From: Parascardovia denticolens DSM 10105 = JCM 12538
GTDB taxonomy: Bacteria > Actinomycetota > Actinomycetes > Actinomycetales > Bifidobacteriaceae
Assembly: GCF_001042675.1 (NCBI RefSeq)
Contig: NZ_AP012333.1
Location: 1-64,000, forward strand
Reading direction: 5' to 3'
DNA: 64,000 bases
Shown: one piece after another, positions 52,496-61,765 of the stretch
How the letters are laid out: every line of letters begins with the position of its first letter
Position numbering within the stretch: position 1 is the stretch's first letter
Program-made: the position numbers and the translations under genes
The notes under the pieces: generated by a model
Seen by the model: only the letters and a program-made list of their open reading frames with translations
Database searches by the model: none
Told to the model about the DNA's origin: nothing

Positions 52496-53290
52496 TCAGC
52501 GGTGGGAAGAGGCGACCCGGGGCCGCCGGCGCTCCTGGTGGCTCTGCCCTTTGCTCTGATGTCCCTGTTCGTCCTCGGTCTCCAGGGCCTCCTGCCTCTT
52601 ATCCTTGAGGGGCCCCAGCAGATATTTGGCGGCCAGACCCACGATTCCCAGCCAGAAGATGCCCAGGATCCACCCGGCCAAGACATCGGTGGTCCAATGC
52701 TGGCAAAGGACGATACGGCTTAGGCCGACGAAGAGGGGCATGAGAACGCACAGGACGGTGGCCCAGATGCGTTGCGTGGCGGTCAGGGCCGAGTAAAGGA
52801 CGATGATGGCCAAGGTTCCGTAGAGGACCGTGGAATTGACCGAATGGCCGGAAGGGAAGGAATAGGGGTCTTCGACCGTCCCCACCTGGTAGGTCGCGGC
52901 AGGCCGGGCGCGATGGACCAGATGCTTGATGATCCAGGTGATGATGGCGGAACCGATGATGGATCCGACCAAGAGGTAGGCCTGGACCTGGTGTTTGGTC
53001 AGCCAGAAGGCGGCCGCCGCCAGAATGACGATGATGACGGTCGCCACGGTGGAACCAATCGTGGTGAACAAGCGGGAGACGGCCACCATGGCCCCGGTCC
53101 TCAAAGAGGCCATGAGGGTGACTACGCTGTGATCCATGCCCGAGGCCGCCCCGGTCGCGATGAAGAGGGAATCGGCCAGGAAGAGGATCATACCCGCGAT
53201 CATGAAGATCAGGGGAACGGTGGTACGCACGGGATGGTTGCTGGAATCGTGCTGGGAGAAGTAATCGTTGTAAGGGACCCGCAAAGTCAT
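52496..53290 (-). CDS. PAP2-family membrane phosphatase
   Basis: The 264-residue protein has about six membrane segments and the three PAP2 motifs: KHLVHRARP, PSGH and SRIVLCQHWTTDVLAG. It probably dephosphorylates a lipid such as undecaprenyl pyrophosphate or phosphatidic acid on the outer membrane face. A charged, basic tail of about 40 residues (RQEALETEDEQGHQS and following) ends the protein. ATG 53290 follows AAGAAGG. It lies 93 bases after the dCTP deaminase gene on the same strand. Confidence 0.88.
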   Translation of the reverse strand: MTLRVPYNDYFSQHDSSNHPVRTTVPLIFMIAGMILFLADSLFIATGAASGMDHSVVTLMASLRTGAMVAVSRLFTTIGSTVATVIIVILAAAAFWLTKHQVQAYLLVGSIIGSAIITWIIKHLVHRARPAATYQVGTVEDPYSFPSGHSVNSTVLYGTLAIIVLYSALTATQRIWATVLCVLMPLFVGLSRIVLCQHWTTDVLAGWILGIFWLGIVGLAAKYLLGPLKDKRQEALETEDEQGHQSKGQSHQERRRPRVASSHR

Positions 53291-53383
53291 GGAAGCCTTC
53301 TTTTGGATGGAGGGGGTTGATTGATGGTCGAGCCTGCCGTCAGGATTGGCGAACGGCCGGGCTTCGGCGCGGACCGGCCGGCT

Positions 53384-53965
53384 TTACCGGCTGACGTCCG
53401 CCTTGTAGAAGTTCTCGTAGGAACGGGAGGGGGTCGGCCCCCGCTGGCCCTGGTAGTGGGAGCCGTTCTCGGACGTGCCGTAGGGGTGCTCGGCCGGGGA
53501 GGAGAGGTCGAAGAAGCACATCTGGCCGATCTTCATGCCCGGCCACAGTTTGACCGGCAGGGTGCTCACGTTGGAGAGTTCCAGGGTGATATGGCCTTCG
53601 AAGCCGGGATCCACGAACCCGGCCGTCGAATGGGTGAGGATGCCCAGTCGGCCCAAGGAGGATTTCCCTTCCAAGCGGGCGGCTATGGAGGAGTCCAGTT
53701 TCACGTATTCCCAGGTCGACCCCAGGATGAACTCGCCCGGGTGGAGGATCCATGGCTCGTCCGGATCCACCTCGAACTGCTCGGTCAGGTCCCCTTGGTT
53801 TTCGGCCGGATCCACATAGGTATACCTATGGCTGTTGAAGATGCGGAAGAATCGGTCCAGCCTGACGTCGATCGAGGCCGGCTGGACCATGCTGTCGGTC
53901 CAAGGCGTCAAAGAGATGCGGCCGCTGTCATGGGCCTTTTTGATGTCGCGATCGCTCAGAAGCAT
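53384..53965 (-). CDS. dcd: dCTP deaminase
   Basis: The 193-residue enzyme converts dCTP to dUTP, or directly to dUMP in bifunctional members. Visible family motifs are [58 protein letters not shown] and [11 protein letters not shown]. The sequence around [16 protein letters not shown] is very close to the mycobacterial bifunctional dCTP deaminase/dUTPase, so the dUMP-forming type is likely. ATG 53965 follows GGGAGG; an upstream start at 54040 lacks a ribosome-binding site and homology. Confidence 0.93.
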   Translation of the reverse strand: MLLSDRDIKKAHDSGRISLTPWTDSMVQPASIDVRLDRFFRIFNSHRYTYVDPAENQGDLTEQFEVDPDEPWILHPGEFILGSTWEYVKLDSSIAARLEGKSSLGRLGILTHSTAGFVDPGFEGHITLELSNVSTLPVKLWPGMKIGQMCFFDLSSPAEHPYGTSENGSHYQGQRGPTPSRSYENFYKADVSR

Positions 53966-54113
53966 GAATCCTCCCTGGTATGAACTACCCGCGGATAAGG
54001 CGGACTTCTTGCTGACAAGTTTAACCAAGCGCACGGTCAAGCCCTGGCATCTGGCTTTTTCGCCTTCCCCATCATCCCTTTTTATCCACCGGGCGGGCTG
54101 CTATCCTTGAACT

Positions 54114-54914
54114 ATGACGAGTTTTGAGGATATCGAGCCCGGGCGACCGTCGTCGGTCGTTTCCGGCCATTATGGGGACCCTGTGCGGGTGGAGGAAGCT
54201 CAATGGTCGCGCGGCCGGGGGATGAACAACCCTCGCCGCCCCCTTTTCATCCTCCTGCATGGATGGGGGTCCAACGAAGGGGACATAGCCGATTTCTTCT
54301 CTTCCTACGTCTCCCCTTTCAGCGATTTCGTCTCTTTAAGGGCCCCTCTGACCCTGCTGGATCCGTCCGACAACCCCTTCGCCGATGATCCCGCTTACGG
54401 ATCAAAGCCCGGCCTCCCCCAGGCCTTCCAGACCGGGGCTTTCAGCTGGTACCACGAATCCGTCCCCCAGGGGGAGGACTTGGACCGAGACATTTACCAG
54501 GCCGCCCGGGCCGTGGACCAGTGGGTGGAGGAATCCATACCGCCGGAACGCGAAGTGATCCCCTTTGGCTTCTCCCAGGGAGGGGCCCTGGCCGTCCATC
54601 TCTTGCGGCTCAACCCAGCCCGCTACTCGGCCGCCGTCTGCCTGTCCGGCTTCCTGGCCCCGGGTTCGGTCCCCCACACCCATCCGGGGGATAAGGAGCT
54701 GACCCAACGGGCCCCGGCCGTCTTCTATGGTTACGGTTTGGCCGATGACCTGGTCGCTCGTTTCGAATCATCGGCCTTGTCCGCCTTCCTGGAAGAGAAC
54801 ACCTTCCTGAAAGTGAAGGAATACAGCGGCTTGGACCATGCCGTCTCCTTGGATGAATGCAACGACATCCGCCAATGGCTGATGGACATCGGCGCCTCCA
54901 GCGGGGTCATGTAG
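54114..54914 (+). CDS. Phospholipase/carboxylesterase family alpha/beta hydrolase
   Basis: The 266-residue enzyme has the oxyanion segment LLHGWGSNE, nucleophile motif GFSQGG, an acid in YGLADDLV and histidine in GLDHAVS, as in carboxylesterase/thioesterase family members. It is cytoplasmic by lack of a signal. No ribosome-binding site is present. TATCCT at 54102-54107 ends six bases before the ATG, suggesting a leaderless mRNA. It is divergent from dcd. The substrate is unknown. Confidence 0.86.
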   Translation: MTSFEDIEPGRPSSVVSGHYGDPVRVEEAQWSRGRGMNNPRRPLFILLHGWGSNEGDIADFFSSYVSPFSDFVSLRAPLTLLDPSDNPFADDPAYGSKPGLPQAFQTGAFSWYHESVPQGEDLDRDIYQAARAVDQWVEESIPPEREVIPFGFSQGGALAVHLLRLNPARYSAAVCLSGFLAPGSVPHTHPGDKELTQRAPAVFYGYGLADDLVARFESSALSAFLEENTFLKVKEYSGLDHAVSLDECNDIRQWLMDIGASSGVM

Positions 54915-54984
54915 GCGGATGGCCCCGGCTCCCCGTGAACCTATGGGCCCTGGGAATTAGAGGGATTTGGATAGACTACCAAGT

Positions 54985-55452
54985 ATGAACTTAATCGGCG
55001 TCGGCATTGTCGTTTTCTGGGTGGTCGTGGTCCTTGCCGTCTTGGGCTATGTCTTCTGGCAGGCCCAACGTGAGTCGAAGAAAAGCGGGCTTTTCTCCGG
55101 AATCGGCACAGTGGAACACGTGTCGGGTCCGGATGACGACGAAGGCAAGCCCCAGGTGGGAAGACTGGCCGGGCAACCCATGTCTTTCGCCCCCCGACCG
55201 GGAGTCCGCGAAAGGGCCATGGAGGAAAGGGAGCGGACCTCCCCCGAATCCACCATGGAATCCCCGGTCTACTTGGGCAAAGGGTCGACCGCCGTCTCCG
55301 TCAGAACCGTCCAACCCGCGCCTCAGCCAGCCCAGCAATCCCCGGATCAAGGCCCGGCTCCGACCCCGGGGGCGGAAGAGTCCGGGGACTCGGAGGAGTT
55401 CTCCAGCACCTTCGACCGGGTCATCCGCCTGGATGATGACGGCCGACCTTGA
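54985..55452 (+). CDS. Small single-pass membrane protein of unknown function
   Basis: The 155-residue protein has one N-terminal membrane segment (about 4-24), a short basic stop (QRESKKS) and a disordered tail rich in P, E, S and Q ending RVIRLDDDGRP. No known domain was recognised. ATG 54985 is chosen; TAGACT at 54972-54977 ends seven bases before it and there is no ribosome-binding site, which suggests a leaderless transcript. A TTG at 54967 would add six residues. It lies upstream of ftsY, separated by 162 bases. Confidence 0.7.
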   Translation: MNLIGVGIVVFWVVVVLAVLGYVFWQAQRESKKSGLFSGIGTVEHVSGPDDDEGKPQVGRLAGQPMSFAPRPGVRERAMEERERTSPESTMESPVYLGKGSTAVSVRTVQPAPQPAQQSPDQGPAPTPGAEESGDSEEFSSTFDRVIRLDDDGRP

Positions 55453-55510
55453 AAAGACAGGCGGGGAAGAACTAGGCTGGGAGTAACAGGCTATTCGTCC
55501 GAAGCCGGAA

Positions 55511-55524
55511 GCCCCCGCGGGGGC
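55511..55524. repeat. Perfect GC palindrome upstream of ftsY
   Basis: GCCCCCGCGGGGGC is a 14-bp perfect palindrome in the gap between the small membrane protein gene and ftsY. As RNA the loop would be very small, and no T-tract follows, so terminator function is doubtful. Confidence 0.6.
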
Positions 55525-55614
55525 GGATATGAAAAATGTGAAAGAAGAGCGCAAGAGCCGTCGAAATCAGCGTGCAAGAGGAAATCGCACCGTGGATAGG
55601 AAAGGGATGCGATC

Positions 55615-56805
55615 ATGAATACAACAACCATCGTGTGGATCTGCCTGGCCGTCCTTCTCGCCCTCGTGGTGGCCGGACTCATCGTCCTGGCCGTGAAGAG
55701 GTCGGGCAAAGGCAAGAGGCAAACCCCGCCGGCCGTTTCGGCCGCTCCGGCCCCGGCTCCAGCTGGCGGTGAAGAGGGGCCCAGTCACGAGGAAGAGGCC
55801 GCTTCCGCCGAAAAAGAGAAGGCCGAGGGAGAAGCGGTGGCCCCGGCCGCAGCCACCGAGACCCCGGAAGCCCCCCAATCCCGCCTGGTCCGGCTGCGTG
55901 CCAAGCTGGCCCGGTCTTCCAACCCCTTCGGCAAGGCCCTCTTCTCCATCCTTTCCCAAGACAACCTGAACGAATCCGACTGGGAGGATGTGGAAGACAC
56001 CCTCCTTCTGGTTGATGTGGGGGCCGAGGCCAGCGAACGCCTGGTCTCCCAGCTGCGGACCGATGCCCGCGTCCAGGGGAGCAAGGACCCTCAGGCCGTG
56101 CACGACATGCTCCGGGCCAAGCTTCTGGATCTGGTCGACCCCGGCATGGACCGGTCTTTGGCAGCCGAGCGGCCGGAATCAGTCGGCAAGACCTCGGCCA
56201 TCATCATGGTGGGGGTCAACGGGTCCGGCAAGACCACCACGTCGGGCAAACTGGCTCGGCTCTTCGTGGCCGAAGGCAAATCCGTGGTCTTGGGGGCCGC
56301 CGATACCTTCCGTGCCGCCGCGGCCGACCAGCTGGAGACCTGGGGCAGCCGGGTGGGCGTCCCCGTCGTCAGGTCCGACAAGGAGGGGGCCGACCCAGCC
56401 TCCGTCGCCTTCGAAGCGGCTCAAAAGGCCCAGGAAGCCAAGGCTGACGTGCTCATCATCGATACGGCCGGCCGCCTGCAGAACAAGGCCAACCTGATGG
56501 ACGAACTGGGCAAAATCCGTCGGGTGACGGAAAAGACCTTGCCCGTGGATGAGGTCCTCCTGGTCCTGGACGCCACCACCGGTCAGAACGGAATGGAACA
56601 GGCCCGGGTCTTCGCCGAGGCTATCGGCATCACCGGCGTGGTCCTGACCAAGCTGGACGGGTCCGCCCGCGGCGGCATCGTCATCTCCGTCCAACAGGCT
56701 CTGGGCGTGCCGGTCAAACTGGTAGGCCTGGGCGAAGGCCCTGATGACCTGGCCCCCTTCGATCCCGAATCCTTCGTGGACGGCATCATCGGTGACGAGG
56801 ACTGA
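55615..56805 (+). CDS. ftsY: Signal recognition particle receptor FtsY
   Basis: FtsY docks ribosome-nascent chain-SRP complexes at the membrane. The 396-residue product has an N-terminal membrane segment (about 6-27), an acidic A/E/P-rich linker (to about 90), the N domain, and the GTPase G domain with GVNGSGKTTT, DTFRAAAADQL, IIDTAGRLQNK, TKLDGSARGG and the C-terminal GLGEGPDDLAPFDPESFV. A membrane segment at the N-terminus is usual for actinobacterial FtsY. Its stop codon lies one base before the stop of the convergent MATE gene. Confidence 0.96.
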   Translation: MNTTTIVWICLAVLLALVVAGLIVLAVKRSGKGKRQTPPAVSAAPAPAPAGGEEGPSHEEEAASAEKEKAEGEAVAPAAATETPEAPQSRLVRLRAKLARSSNPFGKALFSILSQDNLNESDWEDVEDTLLLVDVGAEASERLVSQLRTDARVQGSKDPQAVHDMLRAKLLDLVDPGMDRSLAAERPESVGKTSAIIMVGVNGSGKTTTSGKLARLFVAEGKSVVLGAADTFRAAAADQLETWGSRVGVPVVRSDKEGADPASVAFEAAQKAQEAKADVLIIDTAGRLQNKANLMDELGKIRRVTEKTLPVDEVLLVLDATTGQNGMEQARVFAEAIGITGVVLTKLDGSARGGIVISVQQALGVPVKLVGLGEGPDDLAPFDPESFVDGIIGDED

Positions 56806-56806
56806 C

Positions 56807-58168
56807 CTACTCCTGACTTTCCAGGGCGGCGCGGATCCAGGTGTCCGTGGTCGCCCTTTTTCCGTTGGCCACGGCCCTCAGACCCATGAGGACGATGTTG
56901 AAGGTCAGCCATAAGGCGGCCACTTTGATTCCGGCCGAATCCACCCGCCAGAAGGATAGGGCCCGGGCCAGGGCGATCAAGGCCACGACATGGGCTCCGG
57001 CCGCAGCGGCGCAGGCCCCGGCCAGATAGGTGAAATCTCCGGCCCCGATCAGGATCCCGTCCAAAGCCCACATCCACCCTTGCAGGGGAAAGAAGAAGGC
57101 GACGATGATCATGGATAGGGAAATCAAGGCTTGCACCGGAGCCTGAGGCGAAAACAGGCCGGCCCCCCAGAGGCCCAGGCAGGCGAAAACCAGCCCGACC
57201 GCCAGGCCTGAAAGCGCCCCCGACCGTGCGATGAGCTTCGTCAGGAACCTGGTCTCGCCCACGTCTTTCGCCCCTAAAGCGGTGCCGACCAGGGCCTGAC
57301 CGGCGATGGCCACCGAATCCAGCGTATTAAGGGCGAAATTCCAGGCGGAATTGACCGCCTGATAGGAAGCCAAAACCTGGGTGCCCATGGAAGCGGCGGC
57401 CACCACCGTCGCCACCATGGCCATGCGCAGGGCCAGGGTGCGGGCGAAAAGGGGGAGGCCTTGAAAAGCGTTCCGGGCCAGGCCTTGGCGGGAGGGGAGG
57501 AGGCTGACCTGCTGGGACCTGGCCTTGAGGAAGGCCGGGATGGCCAGGACCAGGCTCATGGCCCACTGGGCCAGACAGGTGGCCAGTCCCGAACCCAGAA
57601 TCCCCATATGGGCTCCGTAGATGAAGGCGAAATCCAGGATGGTGTTCAGGCCGGCGCCGAAAACGGCCGCCCACAGGGTGATGGAAGCCTCCTGCATCCC
57701 GCGGAAAATCCCGTTGACCGCATAGACCATGAGCATGCCGGGAGCCCCCAGGACCACGGCCTTGGTATAAAGCACCGCTTGGCCCAGGGCCTCCCCTTTG
57801 GCCCCGATCGCGGAGCAGAGCGGCTGGGCGAAAAGGAAAAGCAGCAGGGAGAGGACCAGGCCGATGGCCAAAGCCAGCCAAGTGCCATCCACCCCGGACC
57901 GCAAGCCCTCCTTCTCTTTCCCGGCTCCCATGAGTTTGGCCACGTGGGCGGTGGTCGAGTAAGCCAGGAAGTTGCAGAGGCCGACGGCGGTGAGGATGAT
58001 GGTGGACCCGACGGACAGGCCGGCCAAAGCGGCTGTGGAGATATGACCAACGATGGCCGTGTCGATGAGGACGAAAGCCGGTTCGGCCACCAGTTGCCCG
58101 AAAGTGGGCAAGGCCAAAGACCAGAGCTGGCGGCTGGTGGCGGCGGTGTCGAAATCCTGGCTGGTCAT
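56807..58168 (-). CDS. MATE-family multidrug/cation efflux protein
   Basis: The 453-residue protein has about twelve membrane segments in two MATE repeats. The first begins WSLALPTFGQLVAEPAFVLIDTAIVGH, broken for display as WSLALPTFGQLV and VLIDTAIVGH; the second begins near LALRMAMVATVVAAAS. It resembles the DinF subgroup, which exports drugs or metabolites with H+ or Na+. ATG 58168 follows AAGGAG; an upstream start at 58216 is not supported. It is convergent with ftsY. Confidence 0.9.
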   Translation of the reverse strand: MTSQDFDTAATSRQLWSLALPTFGQLVAEPAFVLIDTAIVGHISTAALAGLSVGSTIILTAVGLCNFLAYSTTAHVAKLMGAGKEKEGLRSGVDGTWLALAIGLVLSLLLFLFAQPLCSAIGAKGEALGQAVLYTKAVVLGAPGMLMVYAVNGIFRGMQEASITLWAAVFGAGLNTILDFAFIYGAHMGILGSGLATCLAQWAMSLVLAIPAFLKARSQQVSLLPSRQGLARNAFQGLPLFARTLALRMAMVATVVAAASMGTQVLASYQAVNSAWNFALNTLDSVAIAGQALVGTALGAKDVGETRFLTKLIARSGALSGLAVGLVFACLGLWGAGLFSPQAPVQALISLSMIIVAFFFPLQGWMWALDGILIGAGDFTYLAGACAAAAGAHVVALIALARALSFWRVDSAGIKVAALWLTFNIVLMGLRAVANGKRATTDTWIRAALESQE

Positions 58169-58288
58169 GAGGCTCCTTGGGGATAGGCGGGCTGTCTCCC
58201 ACGATGGCACAGGCAAGGGACGGGGAAGCTCCAGGGGCCGCAGCCAGCCCTGTCAGCACCTGTCTGCCAGAAGGGCAAGAATGAAGGC

Positions 58289-59962
58289 GTGGCTTTTCAG
58301 GATTTTCAGAGCAAACTTCACCGGTACGAGACCAAGTATTCCCCAGAAAGCATCCATGAACGGGAGACTTTGGACAATCGCCGTTTCCATAGCCACTCCA
58401 TCCCCTTGGACATGGACGATGTCCTGGAGGATCTGGACGAGCCTTTGGCCCAGGCCAATCTGGCCGCCAAAGCCAGCGTGATCGTCCGGGCCGGGGCCCT
58501 GGACCTGTCGTCGGGGACGGGGAGCTTCCGGGTGCGGGAGATGATGGACCGGATCGCCACCTCTTTGGGGATTTACGTCCGTTCCGATGTGAACCTGACT
58601 GATATCGAGGCATCCTGCTCCGATGGGGCCAACCGGGTCACCGAGGTAGTGGACCTGCCGACCGTGGGCGTGAACACCGAGCGGATCTGGCTCATGGAGC
58701 ATTTCACTGACTGGCTTTGCGTCAATTTGGGCCGGGGCGGCTCCTACCATCGGGACACCCACCCGTCCAGCCAGGTGATCGGCTCCCTGCCTAATGAGAA
58801 AAAGTCAGCCGTCGCCCCCTTCCCCGACGTCATCGGGGATGCGGACGGCCAAACGCTCCCTTCCCCGCCCGAGGCCGCGGGCCAGACCGATGCCATAGGC
58901 CAGGCTGGGTCTGCAGGTCAGACCGGCGCCGGCTCGGCCTCGGGGGTGACCGTCCGACAGGCGCATGAACGCCTGGACGCCATCGAATACCGGCACAAGC
59001 TGTACAAGATCGGCATGCAGGTCTTGGCCGCGGCCGTCTCCTGCGCCTCCTTCACCTTCCTTTTGGGGGGAGGCCTCATCGACATGATCGCCGCCTTCGT
59101 CGGCGCCGGCTGCGGCCAGTTCATCCGCTCCAAATTCCTGGGCAAACACACCAACCAGTTCTTCGTGACCGCCGTCGCCGTGGTGGTGGCGGCTTTCTTA
59201 TCCATCGGCACCCTGTGGGCGATCGGCTTCGCCTATCCTCCCGCCCGCCTGCACGACACGGCCTACATCGGGGCCATCCTTTTCGTTGTCCCAGGCTTCC
59301 CCCTGATCACGGGCGGCCTTGACATCGCCAAACTCGACATCTCCTCCGGCATCCAGAGAATCGTCTACTTCCTGGCCATCATCATGGCGGCGACTCTGGC
59401 CGCCTGGGCTGTGGCCGACATCGTCCACCTGAAGCCGGCCGGCTCCTTCGATACCTCCGTCATGCTTCCTTGGGTGAGGACGGCCTTAGCGAATCCCTGG
59501 ATCGAGTTCTTCCTCAGGCTGCTCACGGCCTTCGGCGGGGTCTGGGGATTCTCCGTCCTCTTCAACTCCCCCCAACGCATGGCCTGCGTGGCCGCCCTGA
59601 TAGGGGCCGTGGCGGACACTTTCCGCCTGGAGATCATCGATTTCTGGAACGTCCCCATCGAGGCCGCCGCCTTCTTTGGCGCCTTGCTGGCCGGCCTCCT
59701 GGCCAGCCTGTGGCGCATAGCCGTCCGGCATGGGAAAATCAAGGCCTTGCACGGCTTCCCCCGGATATGTCTGACCGTCCCTTCCATCGTGATCATGGTT
59801 CCTGGCCTCTATATGTATCAGGCCGTCTATTATCTGGGACAGTTCAATTCGGTGGACGCCCTCAATTGGATCTTCCGGTCTTTACTGGTGGTGGTCTGCC
59901 TGCCCATCGGCTTGGCGGTGGCCCGTATCCTCACCGACCGCAATTGGCGCTACGACGTCTGA
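58289..59962 (+). CDS. Threonine/serine exporter ThrE family protein
   Basis: The 557-residue protein fuses a cytoplasmic N-terminal domain (ThrE, DUF1212; about 60-330) to a second membrane domain (ThrE_2, DUF3815; about 390-545), with about ten membrane segments overall. A disordered insert of about 60 residues (EAAGQTDAIGQAGSAGQTG) sits near residue 190-210. Family members in Corynebacterium export threonine and serine. Start GTG 58289 is weakly supported; the ribosome-binding site is poor. The gap to the divergent MATE gene is 120 bases. Confidence 0.86.
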   Translation: MAFQDFQSKLHRYETKYSPESIHERETLDNRRFHSHSIPLDMDDVLEDLDEPLAQANLAAKASVIVRAGALDLSSGTGSFRVREMMDRIATSLGIYVRSDVNLTDIEASCSDGANRVTEVVDLPTVGVNTERIWLMEHFTDWLCVNLGRGGSYHRDTHPSSQVIGSLPNEKKSAVAPFPDVIGDADGQTLPSPPEAAGQTDAIGQAGSAGQTGAGSASGVTVRQAHERLDAIEYRHKLYKIGMQVLAAAVSCASFTFLLGGGLIDMIAAFVGAGCGQFIRSKFLGKHTNQFFVTAVAVVVAAFLSIGTLWAIGFAYPPARLHDTAYIGAILFVVPGFPLITGGLDIAKLDISSGIQRIVYFLAIIMAATLAAWAVADIVHLKPAGSFDTSVMLPWVRTALANPWIEFFLRLLTAFGGVWGFSVLFNSPQRMACVAALIGAVADTFRLEIIDFWNVPIEAAAFFGALLAGLLASLWRIAVRHGKIKALHGFPRICLTVPSIVIMVPGLYMYQAVYYLGQFNSVDALNWIFRSLLVVVCLPIGLAVARILTDRNWRYDV

Positions 59963-60016
59963 GTCCGGCTCCTGGCCCAGGTCCAGGTTCGGGCTCAGCG
60001 CCTGCGGAGCCAGCGC

Positions 60017-60403
60017 TTACTTGGCAGGCTTGGGCTTGAGCCCGCTGGGGAAAGGCATCTTGGGGAACGGCTTATGGGGGACCGGCTTCTTCAGCGCCTG
60101 CCGGTCCGCCTTCTTGGCGGCCTCGGCCGCCCAGGCGGCGTAATCGTCCAGGTCCTCGGGCTTGTCTTCCCGCCGTCCTTTGGCCTGAAAAGCGGGCTCG
60201 AGGTCATTAAAACCGTTGGATTCCCCGGGCTCGAGAGGACTGTCCCGCCGATCGTCCGCAGGATCAGGGGAATCGTTGTCCTGGTTTTCCTCTTCCTGGG
60301 AAGCCAGCTCCCGTTCGAGCTCGTTATAGTCCGTATCCGTCTTCATATATTTGAGCTTCCGTGCCATCTTCGTTTGTTTTGCCTTCTGACGTCCGCGGCC
60401 CAT
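60017..60403 (-). CDS. DUF3073 family protein
   Basis: The 128-residue protein starts MGRGRQKAKQTKMARKLKY, the conserved basic block of the actinobacterial DUF3073 family, followed by an acidic, disordered region and a basic proline-rich tail (KKPVPHKPFPKMPFPSG). The conserved segment DDYAAWAAEAAKKAD lies near residue 86. Function is unknown. ATG 60403 follows GAGGAG. A -10-like TATAGT on the - strand (60435-60430) may be its promoter. It is divergent from trpS. Confidence 0.88.
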   Translation of the reverse strand: MGRGRQKAKQTKMARKLKYMKTDTDYNELERELASQEEENQDNDSPDPADDRRDSPLEPGESNGFNDLEPAFQAKGRREDKPEDLDDYAAWAAEAAKKADRQALKKPVPHKPFPKMPFPSGLKPKPAK

Positions 60404-60641
60404 AGAAGCTCCTCGCTGATCAATACGTGACTATACTTTCATCGCCAACAAGGATAGCACACCTGAGGGAAGGCGGGACGGCCGTTTCGCGGTCAAAGGG
60501 AATCCCCTCCCCCCGTCCTTTCCCTTGCTTTTCCTCATTCCCCCTGGCCTGTCCCTCCTCTATACTGAGGGATGTTCCTATGCGTAGGGTGACCAGGAAA
60601 GCCGGGATCGGCGGCGCTCGCGGCGCCAACAGGAGGATGGA

Positions 60642-61748
60642 ATGACCAATCAGGAATCGCAACGTCTGACGGCTGCCGGCAACGAGATCAGCGCCTCTTA
60701 CGAAGCCGCCAGGAAGCGGTCGGATGCCACTGTGGAAAAGCTTGACGCCCATCCGGACAAGTTCACCATGCTGACCGGGGACAGGCCCACCGGCCGTCTT
60801 CACCTGGGGCACCTTTTCGGCTCCCTGCAGGAGCGGGTCCGCCTGCAGAACTTGGGCGTGCATACCAATATCATCGTGGCCGACTATCAGGTGATCACCG
60901 ACCGAGATACGACCGACCACATGGAAGACAACGTGCTCAACCTGATTCTGGACTACATGGCCGCGGGAATCGACCCCAGCAAGACCATGATTTTCACCCA
61001 TTCCGCCATCCCCGCGGAGAACCAGCTCATGCTCCCCTTCCTTTCCCTAGTCACGGAAGCCGAGCTTTTACGCAACCCCACCGTCAAATCCGAAGCCGAG
61101 GCTTCCGGCCACGCCCTGACCGGGCTCTTGCTCACCTACCCCGTGCATCAGGCCTGCGACATCCTCTTCTGCAAGGCCAACGTGGTCCCCATCGGCAAGG
61201 ACAATCTGCCGCATGTGGAAATCACCCGCACCATCGCCCGCCGTTTCAACGAACGGTATGCCAGGAAGAGCCCCGTTTTCGTGGAGCCCACGGCCATTTT
61301 GTCGGAAGCGTCAGAAATCCCCGGCCTGGACGGGCGCAAGATGAGCAAATCCTACGGCAATTCCATCATGTTGTCGGCCACGGTCGAAGAGACGGCCAAG
61401 CTGATCAAGAAGAGTCCAACCGATTCCGTGCGTCGCATCACCTTCGATCCGGCCAACCGTCCCCAGGTGTCCGCCTTGCTGACCACGGCTGGCCTGGTCA
61501 CCGGTCGCGATCCAGCCGAGATCGCCGAAGAGATCGGCGATTCCGGGTCCGGCGCCCTCAAGAAGTATGTGACCGAGTCCGTCAACGATTTCCTGGCCCC
61601 CCACCGGCAGCGCCGGGCTGAGCTGGCTCAGGACATGGATTATGTACGGGACGTTCTGCGCGAAGGCAATCGCAAGGCCAATCAGATCGCGAACCAGACA
61701 TTAGATGAAGTCCGTCAGGCCATGGGCATGGTTTATTACCAAGACTGA
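60642..61748 (+). CDS. trpS: Tryptophan-tRNA ligase
   Basis: The 368-residue class I aminoacyl-tRNA synthetase charges tRNA-Trp. It has the HIGH-type motif HLGH (54-57), preceded by TGDRPTGRLH, and the KMSKS motif in GRKMSKSYGN. An N-terminal extension of about 35 residues precedes the Rossmann domain. ATG 60642 follows AGGAGG (60631-60636). TATACT at 60561-60566 is a possible -10. No T-box or trp leader peptide was recognised in the 238-base gap upstream. tatD follows 17 bases later. Confidence 0.96.
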   Translation: MTNQESQRLTAAGNEISASYEAARKRSDATVEKLDAHPDKFTMLTGDRPTGRLHLGHLFGSLQERVRLQNLGVHTNIIVADYQVITDRDTTDHMEDNVLNLILDYMAAGIDPSKTMIFTHSAIPAENQLMLPFLSLVTEAELLRNPTVKSEAEASGHALTGLLLTYPVHQACDILFCKANVVPIGKDNLPHVEITRTIARRFNERYARKSPVFVEPTAILSEASEIPGLDGRKMSKSYGNSIMLSATVEETAKLIKKSPTDSVRRITFDPANRPQVSALLTTAGLVTGRDPAEIAEEIGDSGSGALKKYVTESVNDFLAPHRQRRAELAQDMDYVRDVLREGNRKANQIANQTLDEVRQAMGMVYYQD

Positions 61749-61765
61749 ACGGGTGAAAGGCAAGG

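Noticed and set aside
55511-55524. GC palindrome as a terminator before ftsY
   Set aside because: Almost no loop is possible and no T-tract follows.
60404-60641. T-box or trp leader upstream of trpS
   Set aside because: No T-box sequence, no specifier loop and no Trp-rich leader peptide were seen.
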